Part shown: piece by piece, positions 55,011 through 64,000 of the stretch
Numbering within the stretch: position 1 is the stretch's first letter
Layout: each line of letters opens with the position of its first letter
Origin: Eudoraea chungangensis
Lineage (GTDB): Bacteria > Bacteroidota > Bacteroidia > Flavobacteriales > Flavobacteriaceae
Length of the DNA stretch: 64,000 nucleotides
Reading direction: 5' to 3'
NCBI RefSeq assembly: GCF_029360665.1
Contig: NZ_JARDUB010000002.1
Location: forward strand, 1 to 64,000
The notes under the pieces: generated by a model
The model's input: the letters and a program-made list of their open reading frames with translations, nothing else
Told to the model about the DNA's origin: nothing
The model's database searches: none
Program-made: the position numbers and the translations under genes

Positions 55011-55034
55011 TTGTTATATTGCAATATTACGATA
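55011..55034 (-). promoter_or_regulatory. Probable ArsR operator
   Basis: A perfect 12-bp inverted repeat ATATTGCAATAT (55016-55027) with partly symmetric flanks lies 11 bp before the arsR start. The position over the promoter fits autorepression. Confidence 0.6.
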
Positions 55035-55045
55035 ATAAATTTAAT

Positions 55046-55080
55046 AAAAAAAACCAACCCTTAAAAAAGATCGGTTTTTT
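55046..55080 (-). terminator. Terminator after the TM2 gene
   Basis: On the minus strand a 10-bp stem (AAAAAACCGA with TTGGTTTTTT, one G.T pair) and 13-base loop end in a T tract, just past the TM2 stop at 55087. Confidence 0.6.
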
Positions 55081-55086
55081 CTGGTT

Positions 55087-55563
55087 TTAGAACCAGGGTT
55101 TCTTTCCTACTTGATAGGTGTTATAGAAATCTTCGTCGCTCTTGGTCAGGTAAATTATTCCTTCAATCAATCCAATGAGTTGGGCAATCCAAACCATGAA
55201 CAAGCCTATTCCAAGGCAACTTAATACAATTCCCACAACAGTAACTCCAAGTAAAATAAAACCTTCTTTTTGGTATCCCAGAATAAACTTATGTACTCCT
55301 AGGGAACCTAAAATAATAGCTAGAATACCAGCAAGAATTTTTTTGTTGTCCGCTGAGCTTCCAAAGGCTTCTTTAGCACCTTCCGTAAATTCATTTGCGG
55401 ATTTTTTCGCCCCTTCAGCAAAATTCTCTGCTGCTTCCTTGGTTTCTTCTTTAAATTCTTTTGCGGATTCTTTTGCCTCCTCTTTAAATTCCTTAGCTTT
55501 CTTTTTGGCCTTATCAAATTTGTCTTCGGCTTTATCTTCTGAATTATTGGTGTCTTCTGCCAT
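55087..55563 (-). CDS. TM2-domain membrane protein with repetitive amphipathic N-terminus
   Basis: 158 residues. The first half is a Lys/Glu/Ala helix with an 11-residue-like repeat (AKEFKEEAKESAKEF, KEETKEAAENFAEGAKKS), similar to late-embryogenesis-type helices. The second half is a TM2 domain: two membrane segments around LGSLGVHKFILGYQKEGFIL and WIAQLIGLIEGIIYL. TM2 proteins sit in the inner membrane; this one may interact with another protein or lipid surface through the helix. The function is unknown. Confidence 0.8.
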   Translation of the reverse strand: MAEDTNNSEDKAEDKFDKAKKKAKEFKEEAKESAKEFKEETKEAAENFAEGAKKSANEFTEGAKEAFGSSADNKKILAGILAIILGSLGVHKFILGYQKEGFILLGVTVVGIVLSCLGIGLFMVWIAQLIGLIEGIIYLTKSDEDFYNTYQVGKKPWF

Positions 55564-55668
55564 AGTTGTGTGATTTATTGATTACTTCCTTAAATGTAAT
55601 AATTAATTCATTATCAAAGAAATGCATATTTCAATGCTTTTAAGAACTTAGATGCCAAGGAAGTATTA

Positions 55669-56124
55669 TTAGTTTTTTCGACTACTCTCATATTCCTCTA
55701 TCCACTGTTTTACAGTAATTTTGGAACATAATTCACCAATTAGTGAAAATGGGATTTGGGAGGTGTTTTTAAAACGAACACAACTCTTGCCCATATCTAG
55801 TTTGCCTAAAGTTTCTTTGGAATAATTATCTCTCCACCACTTCATTAGAACTGGATCAGAATATAGTCCCATATGATAGAGGGCAATATAATTCTTTTGA
55901 GAGGCTATATTTATAAATGGTAATGGTAATTTTGGATTGCAATGATAACCTTCAGGATAGATCCTATGTGGTACAACATAACCAATCATACCATAATTCA
56001 TGGTTTCTTCAAATCCCGGCGGTAGATTTTCTAAAATACTTTCTCTAAGTCTTGCCATCGGAGCTAATCGATCTTTAGGGAGCTCTTTTAAGTATTGTTC
56101 TACTGAGTTTGCTTCGGATTTCAT
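55669..56124 (-). CDS. DUF1801 family protein (YdhG-like)
   Basis: 151 residues with the DUF1801 pattern: VEQYLKELPKDRLAPMARLRESILENLP, EETMNYGMIGYV, YIALYHMGLY and KSCVRFKN near the end. This fold is seen in iron-sulfur or phosphate-binding YdhG/FrataxIn-like proteins, but no activity is known. It lies 17 bp after the hydroxyacid dehydrogenase gene on the same strand. Confidence 0.85.
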   Translation of the reverse strand: MKSEANSVEQYLKELPKDRLAPMARLRESILENLPPGFEETMNYGMIGYVVPHRIYPEGYHCNPKLPLPFINIASQKNYIALYHMGLYSDPVLMKWWRDNYSKETLGKLDMGKSCVRFKNTSQIPFSLIGELCSKITVKQWIEEYESSRKN

Positions 56125-56141
56125 ATGGTGTTAATTATCAA

Positions 56142-57086
56142 TTATTCTAGTTTAAAATACTCTTTTATTTTGTCCGTAATTGTTCGAGCCAATTTTTCTT
56201 TACTCTCTATAGTCCAACCGCCTACATGGGGTGTTAATACAACATTTTCTGAACCCAGTAAGAAATCGAAGGCCTCGGGTAATTGCTCATCGTCAAACAT
56301 ATTTTCGAATGAAGACTTTTCAAATTCCAAAACATCTAATCCGGCACCTAAAACTTGCCCAGATTTAAGCGCTACTACCAAGTCGTTAGTATTTATACAC
56401 TTTCCCCTTGCAGTATTCAAAATCCATATGGGTTTATGAAAACCGCCTATAAATAATTCGTTTACCATCCCTTTTGTTTCTTCTGTTTGAGGTACATGAA
56501 GACTAATAATATCTGATTTTTGCTGTAGCTCTAATATTCCGACTTGTCTGGCATTCTTATCGCCAACACCCCCTATTATATCATAGCATATTACTTCAAC
56601 TTCAAATCCTTTTAACTTTTTTGCAAATGCCTTCCCTGTATTCCCATAGCCAATTATTCCAACTGTTTTGCCGTCCAATTCTATCCCTCGATTTCCTTCT
56701 CTATCCCATTGACCGCTCCTTATTTCCCTGTCGGCCTTTACAATCTTATTAAATAGTGACAGTAATAAACCTAGAGTATGTTCCCCAACTGCATTTCTAT
56801 TGCCTTCTGGTGCTGCCGCTAAGTAAATGCCTCTTTTCCGTGCAAAGTCTATGTCTATGTTTTCCAATCCTGCTCCTAATCGTCCAATAAATTTTAACCT
56901 TCCAGCTTTTTCAAGAAATGCTCTGTCTAAGGAAAATCTACTTCGAATTATTAGCCCGTCATATTGGTGTATTTCTTTTTCAATCTCGCTTTTTGAAGCA
57001 TGGTAGTTTTCAATATTTTCAAAACCCAGTTTTTCAAATTCTTGTATAAGTAAAGGATGATTTATATCCAGATGCAGTATTTTCAT
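56142..57086 (-). CDS. D-isomer 2-hydroxyacid dehydrogenase family protein
   Basis: 314 residues. Rossmann motif GIIGYGNTGKAFAK and the catalytic set Arg (LNTARGKCI), Glu (LGAGLDVLEFE) and His (TPHVGGWTIE) fit D-2-hydroxyacid dehydrogenases. It resembles phosphoglycerate dehydrogenase but is short, with no ACT domain, so serine synthesis is possible but not certain. It lies in the serS-to-rsmA gene neighbourhood typical of flavobacteria. Confidence 0.88.
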   Translation of the reverse strand: MKILHLDINHPLLIQEFEKLGFENIENYHASKSEIEKEIHQYDGLIIRSRFSLDRAFLEKAGRLKFIGRLGAGLENIDIDFARKRGIYLAAAPEGNRNAVGEHTLGLLLSLFNKIVKADREIRSGQWDREGNRGIELDGKTVGIIGYGNTGKAFAKKLKGFEVEVICYDIIGGVGDKNARQVGILELQQKSDIISLHVPQTEETKGMVNELFIGGFHKPIWILNTARGKCINTNDLVVALKSGQVLGAGLDVLEFEKSSFENMFDDEQLPEAFDFLLGSENVVLTPHVGGWTIESKEKLARTITDKIKEYFKLE

Positions 57087-57191
57087 GGGAACTTTAATTT
57101 AGTTTTATTGTGAGAAATATTTATCTGTTTCTTCGTAGTGATTTTATTTAATGGTTAGTTGTAACTATATCAATAGAGAAAGAGATTCTAA

Positions 57192-58112
57192 CTATTCTAT
57201 TATAGTCTCTCTTTGTCCATTTGCATTAAACTCAAAAATATCATTTCGAGCATAGTGCCCAATTACATCAAAGTCTAATTTATTTCTTTGAATCTCATCA
57301 AGATTTATCGTTGCAGTAACAACTCCAGTTTTATCGTATAAAGGCCCGGCCATTATTTTACCTTGTGGGGAGACAATTAAACTACCTCCTCTACAGACTA
57401 CTTCTGGTTCATTTTTTAATAATTTTCTGTAATTGTGCGGGTACATGGATTTAGCAAAAAACATGTTGCAGGCTAAAACAAAACACCTGCCTTCTAGTGC
57501 AATGTGCTGCATACTGGAAGTCCATTCCTCTCTGGCATCCGCAGTTGGCGCAATATAAATTTCAACTCCCCTTGAATACATAGACATTCTAGCAAGCGGC
57601 ATATAATTTTCCCAACAAATGAGGCCTCCAAGTTTGCCTATCTCTGTTTGGAACGTATTCAGGGAAGTTCCATCTGCCTCCGCCCAAATTACGCGTTCGG
57701 CCCCTGTTGGTTTTATCTTTTTATGACTCCCTAAAAGCCCTCTTTTAGGGGAGAAGTAGAGCATAGAACAATATAGGCTCCCACTCACCTTATTTTTCTC
57801 TGTTACTCCCAGAACTATATAGGTGTTGTATTTTGATGCTAGCTTCTCTACATATCCTACTTCTTCACCTTCAATGTCAATACTGTTTTTATAGTATTCT
57901 GAAAATAGTTTTCTACCCTCTTCCGTTCTACTACCGATAGTAGTACCAAATGTTAAGCCTCTTGGATAACCGGGTATAAAAGATTCGGGAAAAACCAATA
58001 GGTCACAGCCCTCTTTACTATGTTTTTTAACTAGGTCTTCAACTTTCTTAAGACTAGCTTTTTTATTGAAAAATACAGGGCTTTCCTGCACCAAGCCGAC
58101 TTTTAATTCCAT
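57192..58112 (-). CDS. Nitrilase family carbon-nitrogen hydrolase
   Basis: ATG 58112 gives 306 residues starting MELKVGLVQESPVFFN. The Glu-Lys-Cys triad is in LLVFPESFIPGYPRG, GSHKKIKPTGAER and GGLICWENYMPLARM; the CWENYMPLAR form is that of true nitrilases acting on nitriles. The substrate is unknown. The gap to the dehydrogenase (57087-57191) shows nothing special. Confidence 0.9.
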   Translation of the reverse strand: MELKVGLVQESPVFFNKKASLKKVEDLVKKHSKEGCDLLVFPESFIPGYPRGLTFGTTIGSRTEEGRKLFSEYYKNSIDIEGEEVGYVEKLASKYNTYIVLGVTEKNKVSGSLYCSMLYFSPKRGLLGSHKKIKPTGAERVIWAEADGTSLNTFQTEIGKLGGLICWENYMPLARMSMYSRGVEIYIAPTADAREEWTSSMQHIALEGRCFVLACNMFFAKSMYPHNYRKLLKNEPEVVCRGGSLIVSPQGKIMAGPLYDKTGVVTATINLDEIQRNKLDFDVIGHYARNDIFEFNANGQRETIIE

Positions 58113-58170
58113 GAAAATAAATCTATTTCTTAAATGTAATAAAACTAGGGGAATAGGCCTTCTGCCCAAC

Positions 58171-59523
58171 TCAAATTCCTAAAACAATCCTAGCGATCCA
58201 AAAGTAGATTAGTATCCCAAAAATATCATTACTTGTGGTTATAAAGGGTCCAGTTGCCAAAGCCGGATCAATACCTCTTTGATTTAAAAAGAGTGGTATA
58301 AATGTGCCTATTATACCAGCAACAATTATAACAGCAACCAAAGATATGGAGATAGCCAGAGCAGTTGGCAAGTTACCCTGCCATATCCATGTAAAGAATA
58401 ATAAAACAATGGCCAGGATTAGCCCATTTAAAGTGGCTAAAAGCATTTCTTTGATAAGTCTGTTGCTAATACTTCCCTTTAAGTCATCATTAGCCAAACC
58501 TTGGACAATTATTGCACTAGATTGAACACCTACGTTCCCAGCCATAGCCGCAATGAGTGGCGTAAAAAAGAATAAGATGGCATGTTCACTTATAAGTTCT
58601 TCAAAACCACCCATAATGGCCGCTGCACCAATCCCTCCTAACAAACCAAGAAATAACCAGGGCAATCTAGCCTGGGTAAGTTCCCAAATACTGTCGTCTG
58701 CCTCTACATCCTGTGAAATACCTGCGGCTAATTGGTAATCTTTTTCTGCTTCCTCTTTTATAACATCAACGATGTCGTCGATGGTAATTCTACCAACAAG
58801 TCGGCCAATTTCATCTACTACCGGGATGGCCTCTAAATCGTATTTAGACATAATTTTAGCAACTTCCTCTGGTTTTTCATTGATGTTAACCCTGTCCACT
58901 TTCGGGATATAAACATCCTTTATGGGTGCTTTAGTAGAAGTGGTAAGTAAATCTTTAAGGGAAAGTCTTCCAATGAGCATTTCATCATCATCAACTACAT
59001 ATATAGAATGCACCCTGGTTACATTTTCTGCCTGTGCCCGCATTTCCTTAACGCAGGTAAGAACATTCCAATTTTCATTTACTTTTACCAACTCTTTAGC
59101 CATAAGGCCTCCTGCAGAATTTTCATCATACCTAAGAAGGTCAACAATATCTTTTGCGTGTTCTCTATCCTCAATTTCAGAAATTACTTCTTCAACAATC
59201 TCTTTGGGCAGTTCCGCAACTATGTCTGCAGCATCATCTGTATCCAGTTCTTCCAGTTCTTCTGCAATCTCTTTGGAAGATAAATTATTGAGTATGGCTT
59301 CCCGAATATCTTCATCCAATTCTATGAGAACATCGGATGTTTTTTCACTATCTAATAACTTTATTAGATAGGTGCCTTTTTCTTCTTTGAACTCATTGAT
59401 TATTTCAGCAATATCCGCATGATGCAGTTCTTCCAATAAAGACTTAAGCTCGGAGTCTTTATTAGAATCCATTAGCAGTTCAATTTCTGCTATAAACTCG
59501 TCGGTAAGTTTAAATGGAGTCAT
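58171..59523 (-). CDS. mgtE: Magnesium transporter MgtE
   Basis: 450 residues with the full MgtE layout: acidic N domain (to about 125), two CBS domains (about 135-255), a plug helix, then five membrane helices ([15 protein letters not shown] onward) with [15 protein letters not shown] in the pore region. It takes up Mg2+ and closes when internal Mg2+ is high. Its start overlaps the rsmA stop by 14 bp, so it belongs to the rsmA operon. Confidence 0.95.
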   Translation of the reverse strand: MTPFKLTDEFIAEIELLMDSNKDSELKSLLEELHHADIAEIINEFKEEKGTYLIKLLDSEKTSDVLIELDEDIREAILNNLSSKEIAEELEELDTDDAADIVAELPKEIVEEVISEIEDREHAKDIVDLLRYDENSAGGLMAKELVKVNENWNVLTCVKEMRAQAENVTRVHSIYVVDDDEMLIGRLSLKDLLTTSTKAPIKDVYIPKVDRVNINEKPEEVAKIMSKYDLEAIPVVDEIGRLVGRITIDDIVDVIKEEAEKDYQLAAGISQDVEADDSIWELTQARLPWLFLGLLGGIGAAAIMGGFEELISEHAILFFFTPLIAAMAGNVGVQSSAIIVQGLANDDLKGSISNRLIKEMLLATLNGLILAIVLLFFTWIWQGNLPTALAISISLVAVIIVAGIIGTFIPLFLNQRGIDPALATGPFITTSNDIFGILIYFWIARIVLGI

Positions 59524-60370
59524 TTGCTATCTTATTTGTCAACTCTACAAATTGGTTTACAGTCAATTCTTCAGGTCGCCGATCAAAGATAGTATCTTCT
59601 TTTAGATTATCAGAAAGCATAAATACTTTTAAGCTATTTCGCAATGTTTTTCGCCTTTGGTTAAATGAGGTTTTAACTACTCTATAAAGTAGTTTTTCAC
59701 TACAGCCTAAGGTAAAATCTTCTTTTCTTTTTAGTCTTATTACTGCCGATTCTACCTTAGGTGGCGGAGAAAACACTTCCGGACCTACGATAAATAGTAA
59801 TTCCGTATGATAAAAAGCCTGTACTAAAACAGAGAGTATTCCATAGGTTTTGTTACCTTCTTTGGCACATATTCTTTGTGCAACTTCTTTTTGGAACATC
59901 CCGGTGAATTCTGGTATTCTTTCCTTTAGTTCCAAAGTTTTAAAGACAATCTGAGTAGAAATATTGTAAGGAAAATTACCGGTTATTGCGAAGGGATTTC
60001 CATTAAAAAGAGTATCCAGATTATATTTTAAGAAATCTCCTTCAAGTATTTCAAAATTACTAAGATTTAATTGGTATTGGAGGTTGTCTATGGCAAAATC
60101 CTTTTTGAGATATTCAATAGATTCTCTGTCTAGTTCCAAGACTTTTAGCCTTATGGGCTGGGCTAATAGGTACTTTGTAAGTACTCCTGTGCCGGGTCCT
60201 ATTTCCAGTACATTTGCATAATTTTGAAAACCAAGGGTATGGGCAATCTTTTCAGCGACCTCTTCACTTTTTAAAAAATGTTGGCCTAGATGTTTTTTGG
60301 CTTTGACAGGATCTTTTTGGTCAAAACTTTTATTCTTATGCCAAGACTTTTTTTTCTTTCTATTCGCCAT
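59510..60370 (-). CDS. rsmA: 16S rRNA dimethyladenosine transferase RsmA (KsgA)
   Basis: 286 residues. A basic N-terminal tail precedes KKHLGQHFL, the SAM site [12 protein letters not shown] and the catalytic NxxY-type [10 protein letters not shown]. The C-terminal domain ([13 protein letters not shown]) is also conserved. It dimethylates two adenines near the 3' end of 16S rRNA. It overlaps the DUF4286-GGCT fusion gene upstream by 11 bp and mgtE downstream by 14 bp. Confidence 0.96.
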   Translation of the reverse strand: MANRKKKKSWHKNKSFDQKDPVKAKKHLGQHFLKSEEVAEKIAHTLGFQNYANVLEIGPGTGVLTKYLLAQPIRLKVLELDRESIEYLKKDFAIDNLQYQLNLSNFEILEGDFLKYNLDTLFNGNPFAITGNFPYNISTQIVFKTLELKERIPEFTGMFQKEVAQRICAKEGNKTYGILSVLVQAFYHTELLFIVGPEVFSPPPKVESAVIRLKRKEDFTLGCSEKLLYRVVKTSFNQRRKTLRNSLKVFMLSDNLKEDTIFDRRPEELTVNQFVELTNKIANDSI

Positions 60371-61013
60371 CCTTATCTTCTACATTTCGTACATATGTCC
60401 AGGCATTTTTACCTGAATCCAGCAGGAGTTTTGTCCTTTTATAGGCAGGACCTTCATAAGAATCGATTTTGGCTATATCTATATGTGACAACACATAAAG
60501 TTGCCCTTCAATTTTGTCTTCTGGATCTATTGAAGGTTCTGCAACTACAAATTCTCCAGCAATTTTTTCCTGGGCTATGACATAACCCTTCAGAGCGTCA
60601 GCTTCTCCTTCTATACTTCGTCCGAGTAAGGCATAATGAATAGAAGTATCCTGCAAGGAACCATAGCTAAACAGAAATTCAGTGGCCTTAATAGGTTGTC
60701 TTTTATGTTCACTAATAATTTCTAACTCTGTTCTAAAGGAAACCAAACTATTACCAAATAGGGTAGCAGTCTTTTTGCGCAATATGACTGCATCTTCGCG
60801 ATAATACTTTTCTAGACTTACTTTGTCCTTAGCCAAGAATTGAACCGAATAAGTAGTTCCGCCCATCTCTTCCTCAACCAGAACCTTAGCCATTTTTGCT
60901 TCCAAAAATTTACCAGTAGATAATACTTCTGGAATATGTACCTGGTTCATCCACTTTATCCATTTGTCATGGATATCATTTTCAATGTTAATAGTAACGT
61001 TATAAATCAGCAT
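60360..61013 (-). CDS. DUF4286 domain fused to gamma-glutamylcyclotransferase-like domain
   Basis: 217 residues in one frame. About 1-100 match DUF4286, usually a stand-alone small protein before rsmA in flavobacteria. About 111-212 match the GGCT/AIG2 family: FSYGSLQ (residues 115-121), GQLYVLS and the general-base Glu187 in [15 protein letters not shown] enzymes cleave gamma-glutamyl bonds. The join looks like a true fusion because both parts stay in frame. The function of the combination is unknown. Confidence 0.85.
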   Translation of the reverse strand: MLIYNVTINIENDIHDKWIKWMNQVHIPEVLSTGKFLEAKMAKVLVEEEMGGTTYSVQFLAKDKVSLEKYYREDAVILRKKTATLFGNSLVSFRTELEIISEHKRQPIKATEFLFSYGSLQDTSIHYALLGRSIEGEADALKGYVIAQEKIAGEFVVAEPSIDPEDKIEGQLYVLSHIDIAKIDSYEGPAYKRTKLLLDSGKNAWTYVRNVEDKDGE

Positions 61014-61041
61014 AGTTTACTTAATTAGAATGTATTCGATA

Positions 61042-62826
61042 TTAGTTAAGAATATCGCCTCTTAAAATCCTGAATTTTTTTCTTGCTTCTGGGAAATAAT
61101 AACTATCCTGAAAATTATAGATAATCTTTTCATAATGCTCTTTGGCCTTATTAGGTTGATTTAATACCGTTCGGTATAGTTCGGCTAGAGCAAAATGGGC
61201 ATCGTCTGCTAAAATGTCATTTTCGTAAAAGGTAACTACTTTTAAATAGTTCATTTCTGCCGCAGTATAATCTTTAATACCTTCAAATAATTCTCCCTGT
61301 TTCATTAGGGCCTCATCTTCAATTTTTTCACCTTTATGATTTTCCAGAATATCGTTTAACACTTCTATAGCCTCTTTTGTATTTTGCTGATAAGCCAGTA
61401 AATCTGCCTTTGCATATTTTTTTAAGGCAGTTTGTGTGGAATCTTCTAGGGAGTTGTCTGATATAAGCAGACTGAGTTGCATGGCATCATTTGCTATGAG
61501 TTGTGATGTAGAACTTCTAAGGACTTTAAGTTGTGTTAAAGCCCATTCAAAATCACCTTTGTAAAAGCTCGTTTGAGCTACTTTAAATCTCGCATTTTGC
61601 CCAAGTATATCATTTTTAAGACTCCTTTGTATTTGTGAGAAATAGATTAAAGCTTCGTTAAATCGTTGGTTGAATACCAGAATATCACCCAAAGCTAATT
61701 TTACATAGGCGACGCTAAATCTGTCAAGAGGAAGGGAAAGGCATTGTTTTAATATTTCGATTGCTTTTTCTGCTTCGTTTCTCTTAAAAGTTAAGAAATT
61801 GGCATATGCTATTTGTAATTGTAAAGTCTGATTTTCATACCCATATTCTTCAATAAGCAGTTCAAACTCTTTATTTATCTTGTCTAGATTTCTAGAGGTT
61901 TCATCAAGAAGCTCTATGTCTATCAGGCTAAGATTTGCATTTAATTTTGCTACAGGATCTGCAGAATTTTTATCGATATAAGTGTAAATTATTGCAGCGT
62001 CTTCCAGGGCATCATTATCAAACGCCATGTCTCCGAGGCCCGAAATTCTGTTTAGAGATCTACCTTCGGAACGTTTGTAAATTGCTTTTTCCTGATTAAA
62101 AGCACTTAAATACTGTTTCTGTTTTACAAAAAGCCAACTCAATACTTCATTCCATAAAATATCAGGATTGTTTTGGGCTTTTAGTAGTAATGTGCGCTTT
62201 AAACTTATATTGTTTGGGTCATTAGGGTCTTCGCTAATAAAATTGTCTAGATTTCTTAAAACATTAGTTTGAGACGCCTTCCCTTTTTTTATAAGTTCGA
62301 GGTAAGACTCATACATTTTTTCTACATTACCTTGTTCGCCATAAATTCTTGCCATTTGGAAGTTATAATCTAATTTGGGATTTAATTCCATGGCCCTTTC
62401 ATAGGCTCTTAAGGCATAATCCAGAAGAATGAGGCGTTGAAACTTAAAGCCAATGCCATAACCATAATTGGGGTTTTCTTCTATTCTCGATAATGCCTTT
62501 TCGTAATATTGGCTTGCTTTTTCGTTTTCTTTTTGAAGTTGATAATTATATCCTAATTCTATAAAGACAGTTGGGTAGGGACTTCCCTGATGAAGCCGTT
62601 TTAATAAAAACTCCTCGGCCTCTTTGTATTTCTCTAGTTGTTGGTAGCAGGCAACTAGTCCCTCAGCATAATCAGATCTTCTGGGGTTTTTGTCTGTGAG
62701 ACTTTTATAGAAGACAACTGCTTTTTCAAAATCTCCATCATTAAAATATTGCTTTGCAAGAAAATCTTCTTGCCCCCAGCAAGTAATAAAGAAGAATAAA
62801 AGGATGCTGAAAAAGCCTAATTTCAT
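61042..62826 (-). CDS. Exported large TPR protein
   Basis: 594 residues: signal peptide ending near CWGQ, then TPR-like helical pairs throughout (YFNDGDFEKAVVFYKSLTDKNP, YYEKALSRIEENPNYG, LAELYRTVLNQPNKAKEHYEKIIYNFQDS). Such periplasmic TPR proteins act as scaffolds, for example in outer-membrane assembly; this one has no known partner. A promoter box (62840-62847) lies just upstream. It precedes the fusion gene by 28 bp. Confidence 0.85.
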   Translation of the reverse strand: MKLGFFSILLFFFITCWGQEDFLAKQYFNDGDFEKAVVFYKSLTDKNPRRSDYAEGLVACYQQLEKYKEAEEFLLKRLHQGSPYPTVFIELGYNYQLQKENEKASQYYEKALSRIEENPNYGYGIGFKFQRLILLDYALRAYERAMELNPKLDYNFQMARIYGEQGNVEKMYESYLELIKKGKASQTNVLRNLDNFISEDPNDPNNISLKRTLLLKAQNNPDILWNEVLSWLFVKQKQYLSAFNQEKAIYKRSEGRSLNRISGLGDMAFDNDALEDAAIIYTYIDKNSADPVAKLNANLSLIDIELLDETSRNLDKINKEFELLIEEYGYENQTLQLQIAYANFLTFKRNEAEKAIEILKQCLSLPLDRFSVAYVKLALGDILVFNQRFNEALIYFSQIQRSLKNDILGQNARFKVAQTSFYKGDFEWALTQLKVLRSSTSQLIANDAMQLSLLISDNSLEDSTQTALKKYAKADLLAYQQNTKEAIEVLNDILENHKGEKIEDEALMKQGELFEGIKDYTAAEMNYLKVVTFYENDILADDAHFALAELYRTVLNQPNKAKEHYEKIIYNFQDSYYFPEARKKFRILRGDILN

Positions 62827-62839
62827 ATAGAAAATTTAT

Positions 62840-62847
62840 CAAATTTA
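62840..62847 (-). promoter_or_regulatory. -7 box TAAATTTG for the TPR-rsmA-mgtE operon
   Basis: Exact TAnnTTTG match on the minus strand, 13 bp before the ATG at 62826. TTTG motifs upstream are not at 20-bp spacing. Confidence 0.45.
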
Positions 62848-62962
62848 AAGAAGCCTACCCAAAAAGACTGTCAAAGAAAGTATAATATCGTCCTAGAGCC
62901 TAATAAGCCCAGAAATTTTCTATTAAGTTGAGCATTTTATGGTCTAATTGAACAAGTCTTGA

Positions 62963-64000
62963 CTAGTTAATATATTCAAAACCCGTATAGGGAACCAGTA
63001 CTTTAGGGATTTTAATGCCTTCTGCAGTTTGGTTATTTTCTAAAATTCCTGCCATTACTCTTGGAAGTGCCAAAGCGCTTCCATTTAAAGTATGAGCAAA
63101 TACCGATTTATTATTTTCATCTCGAAATCTAAGTTTTAGGCGATTTGCCTGATAGGTTTCAAAATTGGAAATTGAACTAATCTCAAGCCATCTATTCTGG
63201 GCCGCCGAAAAAATTTCAAAATCATAGGTTAATGCTGCTGTAAATCCCAGATCTGCACCACAGAGACGCAGAATACGAAAGGGTAATTCTAGCTCTCGTA
63301 CCAGGCCTTTGACGTGTTCTACCATCTTATCGAGGGCTGTGTAGGAATGATCAGGATGCTCTACCCGGACTATTTCAACCTTGTCGAACTGGTGTAGTCT
63401 ATTTAAACCCCGCACATGTGCACCATAACTACCTGCTTCTCTTCTAAAGCATGGGGTATAACCAGTATAGGAGAGTGGAAGGGCTTTGTTTTTTACTATA
63501 GTGTCTCTAAAAATATTTGTAATTGGAACTTCCGCCGTCGGAATCAGATACAAATCATCGTTAGTTACATGGTACATTTGCCCCTCTTTATCCGGTAATT
63601 GTCCAGTGCCATATCCCGAGGCTTCGTTTACCAAAAGAGGCACTTGTATTTCTGAGTAACCAGCTTCTGTATTTTTATCTAGAAAATACGCAATTAATGC
63701 TCTTTGAAGTTTTGCGCCTTTTCCTTTGTAGACAGGGAATCCTGCTCCTGAAATCTTAACGCCAAGTTCAAAATCGATTAGGTCATATTTATGTGCTAAT
63801 TCCCAATGTGGTTGGGCTTTTTCTCCCAATTTAGGAATATCTCCTTCCTTAAAAACCTGTTCATTATCCTCTTCACCTTTTCCAAATGGAACACTATTAT
63901 GTGGAACGTTAGGAATTTGATAAAGAGCCTGCTGCATCTTTACAGTTGTTTCTTGTAAATCTTGTCCAAGTTGTTTAGATGCTTCTTTCAGTTCTCCGGT
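62963..64000 (-). CDS. serS: Seryl-tRNA synthetase, partial (5' end beyond window)
   Basis: The frame is open through 64000, giving 345 visible residues of the usual about 425; the N-terminal tRNA-binding coiled coil is mostly outside. Class II motifs are visible: motif 2 YTPCFRREAGSYGAHVRGLNR-like region and motif 3 NGSALALPRVMAGILEN near the end. It charges tRNA-Ser. It reads toward the TPR gene with a 136-bp gap. Confidence 0.95.
   Translation of the reverse strand, partial: TGELKEASKQLGQDLQETTVKMQQALYQIPNVPHNSVPFGKGEEDNEQVFKEGDIPKLGEKAQPHWELAHKYDLIDFELGVKISGAGFPVYKGKGAKLQRALIAYFLDKNTEAGYSEIQVPLLVNEASGYGTGQLPDKEGQMYHVTNDDLYLIPTAEVPITNIFRDTIVKNKALPLSYTGYTPCFRREAGSYGAHVRGLNRLHQFDKVEIVRVEHPDHSYTALDKMVEHVKGLVRELELPFRILRLCGADLGFTAALTYDFEIFSAAQNRWLEISSISNFETYQANRLKLRFRDENNKSVFAHTLNGSALALPRVMAGILENNQTAEGIKIPKVLVPYTGFEYIN

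Noticed and set aside
58112-58169. Longer start for the nitrilase gene
   Set aside because: The conserved N-terminal strand (MELKVGLVQ) begins at ATG 58112, and the extension shows no family similarity.

Overview
The window reads as a chromosomal segment of an AT-rich marine-type Flavobacteriaceae member (Bacteroidota). Support for this comes from SprB-type adhesin repeats, a DUF1501 protein with a type IX secretion C-terminal sorting domain, many lipoproteins, a flavobacterial short-chain threonine dehydrogenase, a bifunctional OlsF-type amino-lipid synthase, and promoters of the Bacteroidetes type (TAnnTTTG at -7, sometimes with TTTG about 20 bp upstream) in place of sigma70 boxes. Gene density is high. 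I see no phage, insertion sequence or CRISPR array.

Layout. 1-1905: 5' end of a surface adhesin gene (minus strand) that runs off the left edge, with six near-identical 204-bp repeats. 2500-7679: a lipobox-bearing beta-propeller histidine kinase, a single-domain response regulator and a response regulator fused to a class III adenylate cyclase. 7746-10011: a small gene remnant, a DUF1080 protein and a sulfatase. 10278-11283: tRNA-Arg(CCT) and moaE-moaC. 11289-21998: threonine dehydrogenase, trehalase, a DUF2652 protein, TPR protein, a membrane M28 peptidase overlapping an SDR gene, and a CBS-pair protein. 22022-28060: three exported proteins (BNR propeller, serine hydrolase, M28 peptidase). 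28250-35274: short SSB, ferritin, a nucleoside hydrolase-ribokinase-sugar permease operon, an HDAC-like protein and MetG. 35413-38633: DUF1800/DUF1501 pair. 38823-48063: YraN, an ACT-like protein, an oxidoreductase, Mfd, PdeM and a frameshifted Lhr-type helicase. 48300-53475: TerB-like protein, fructose-bisphosphatase, GNAT, aspartokinase and an OlsF-type enzyme. 53659-55004: a small ars-type operon with a palindromic operator. 55087-64000: TM2 protein, DUF1801, hydroxyacid dehydrogenase, nitrilase, MgtE, RsmA, a DUF4286-gamma-glutamylcyclotransferase fusion, a TPR protein and the 3' part of serS.

How genes work together. The 2500-7679 cluster looks like a phosphorelay whose output is cAMP and not DNA binding. 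The operon at 29231-32194 reads as nucleoside hydrolysis outside the cytoplasm, sugar uptake, then ribose phosphorylation. The ars-type operon pairs a cysteine-rich repressor with an ArsN1-like acetyltransferase but lacks reductase and efflux genes here. The helicase-PdeM pair is what is left of a four-gene ligase-associated DNA repair cluster, and the helicase reading frame is broken at an 11-base homopolymer. Start codons were moved to internal ATGs where a lipobox, signal peptide or promoter position argued for it.
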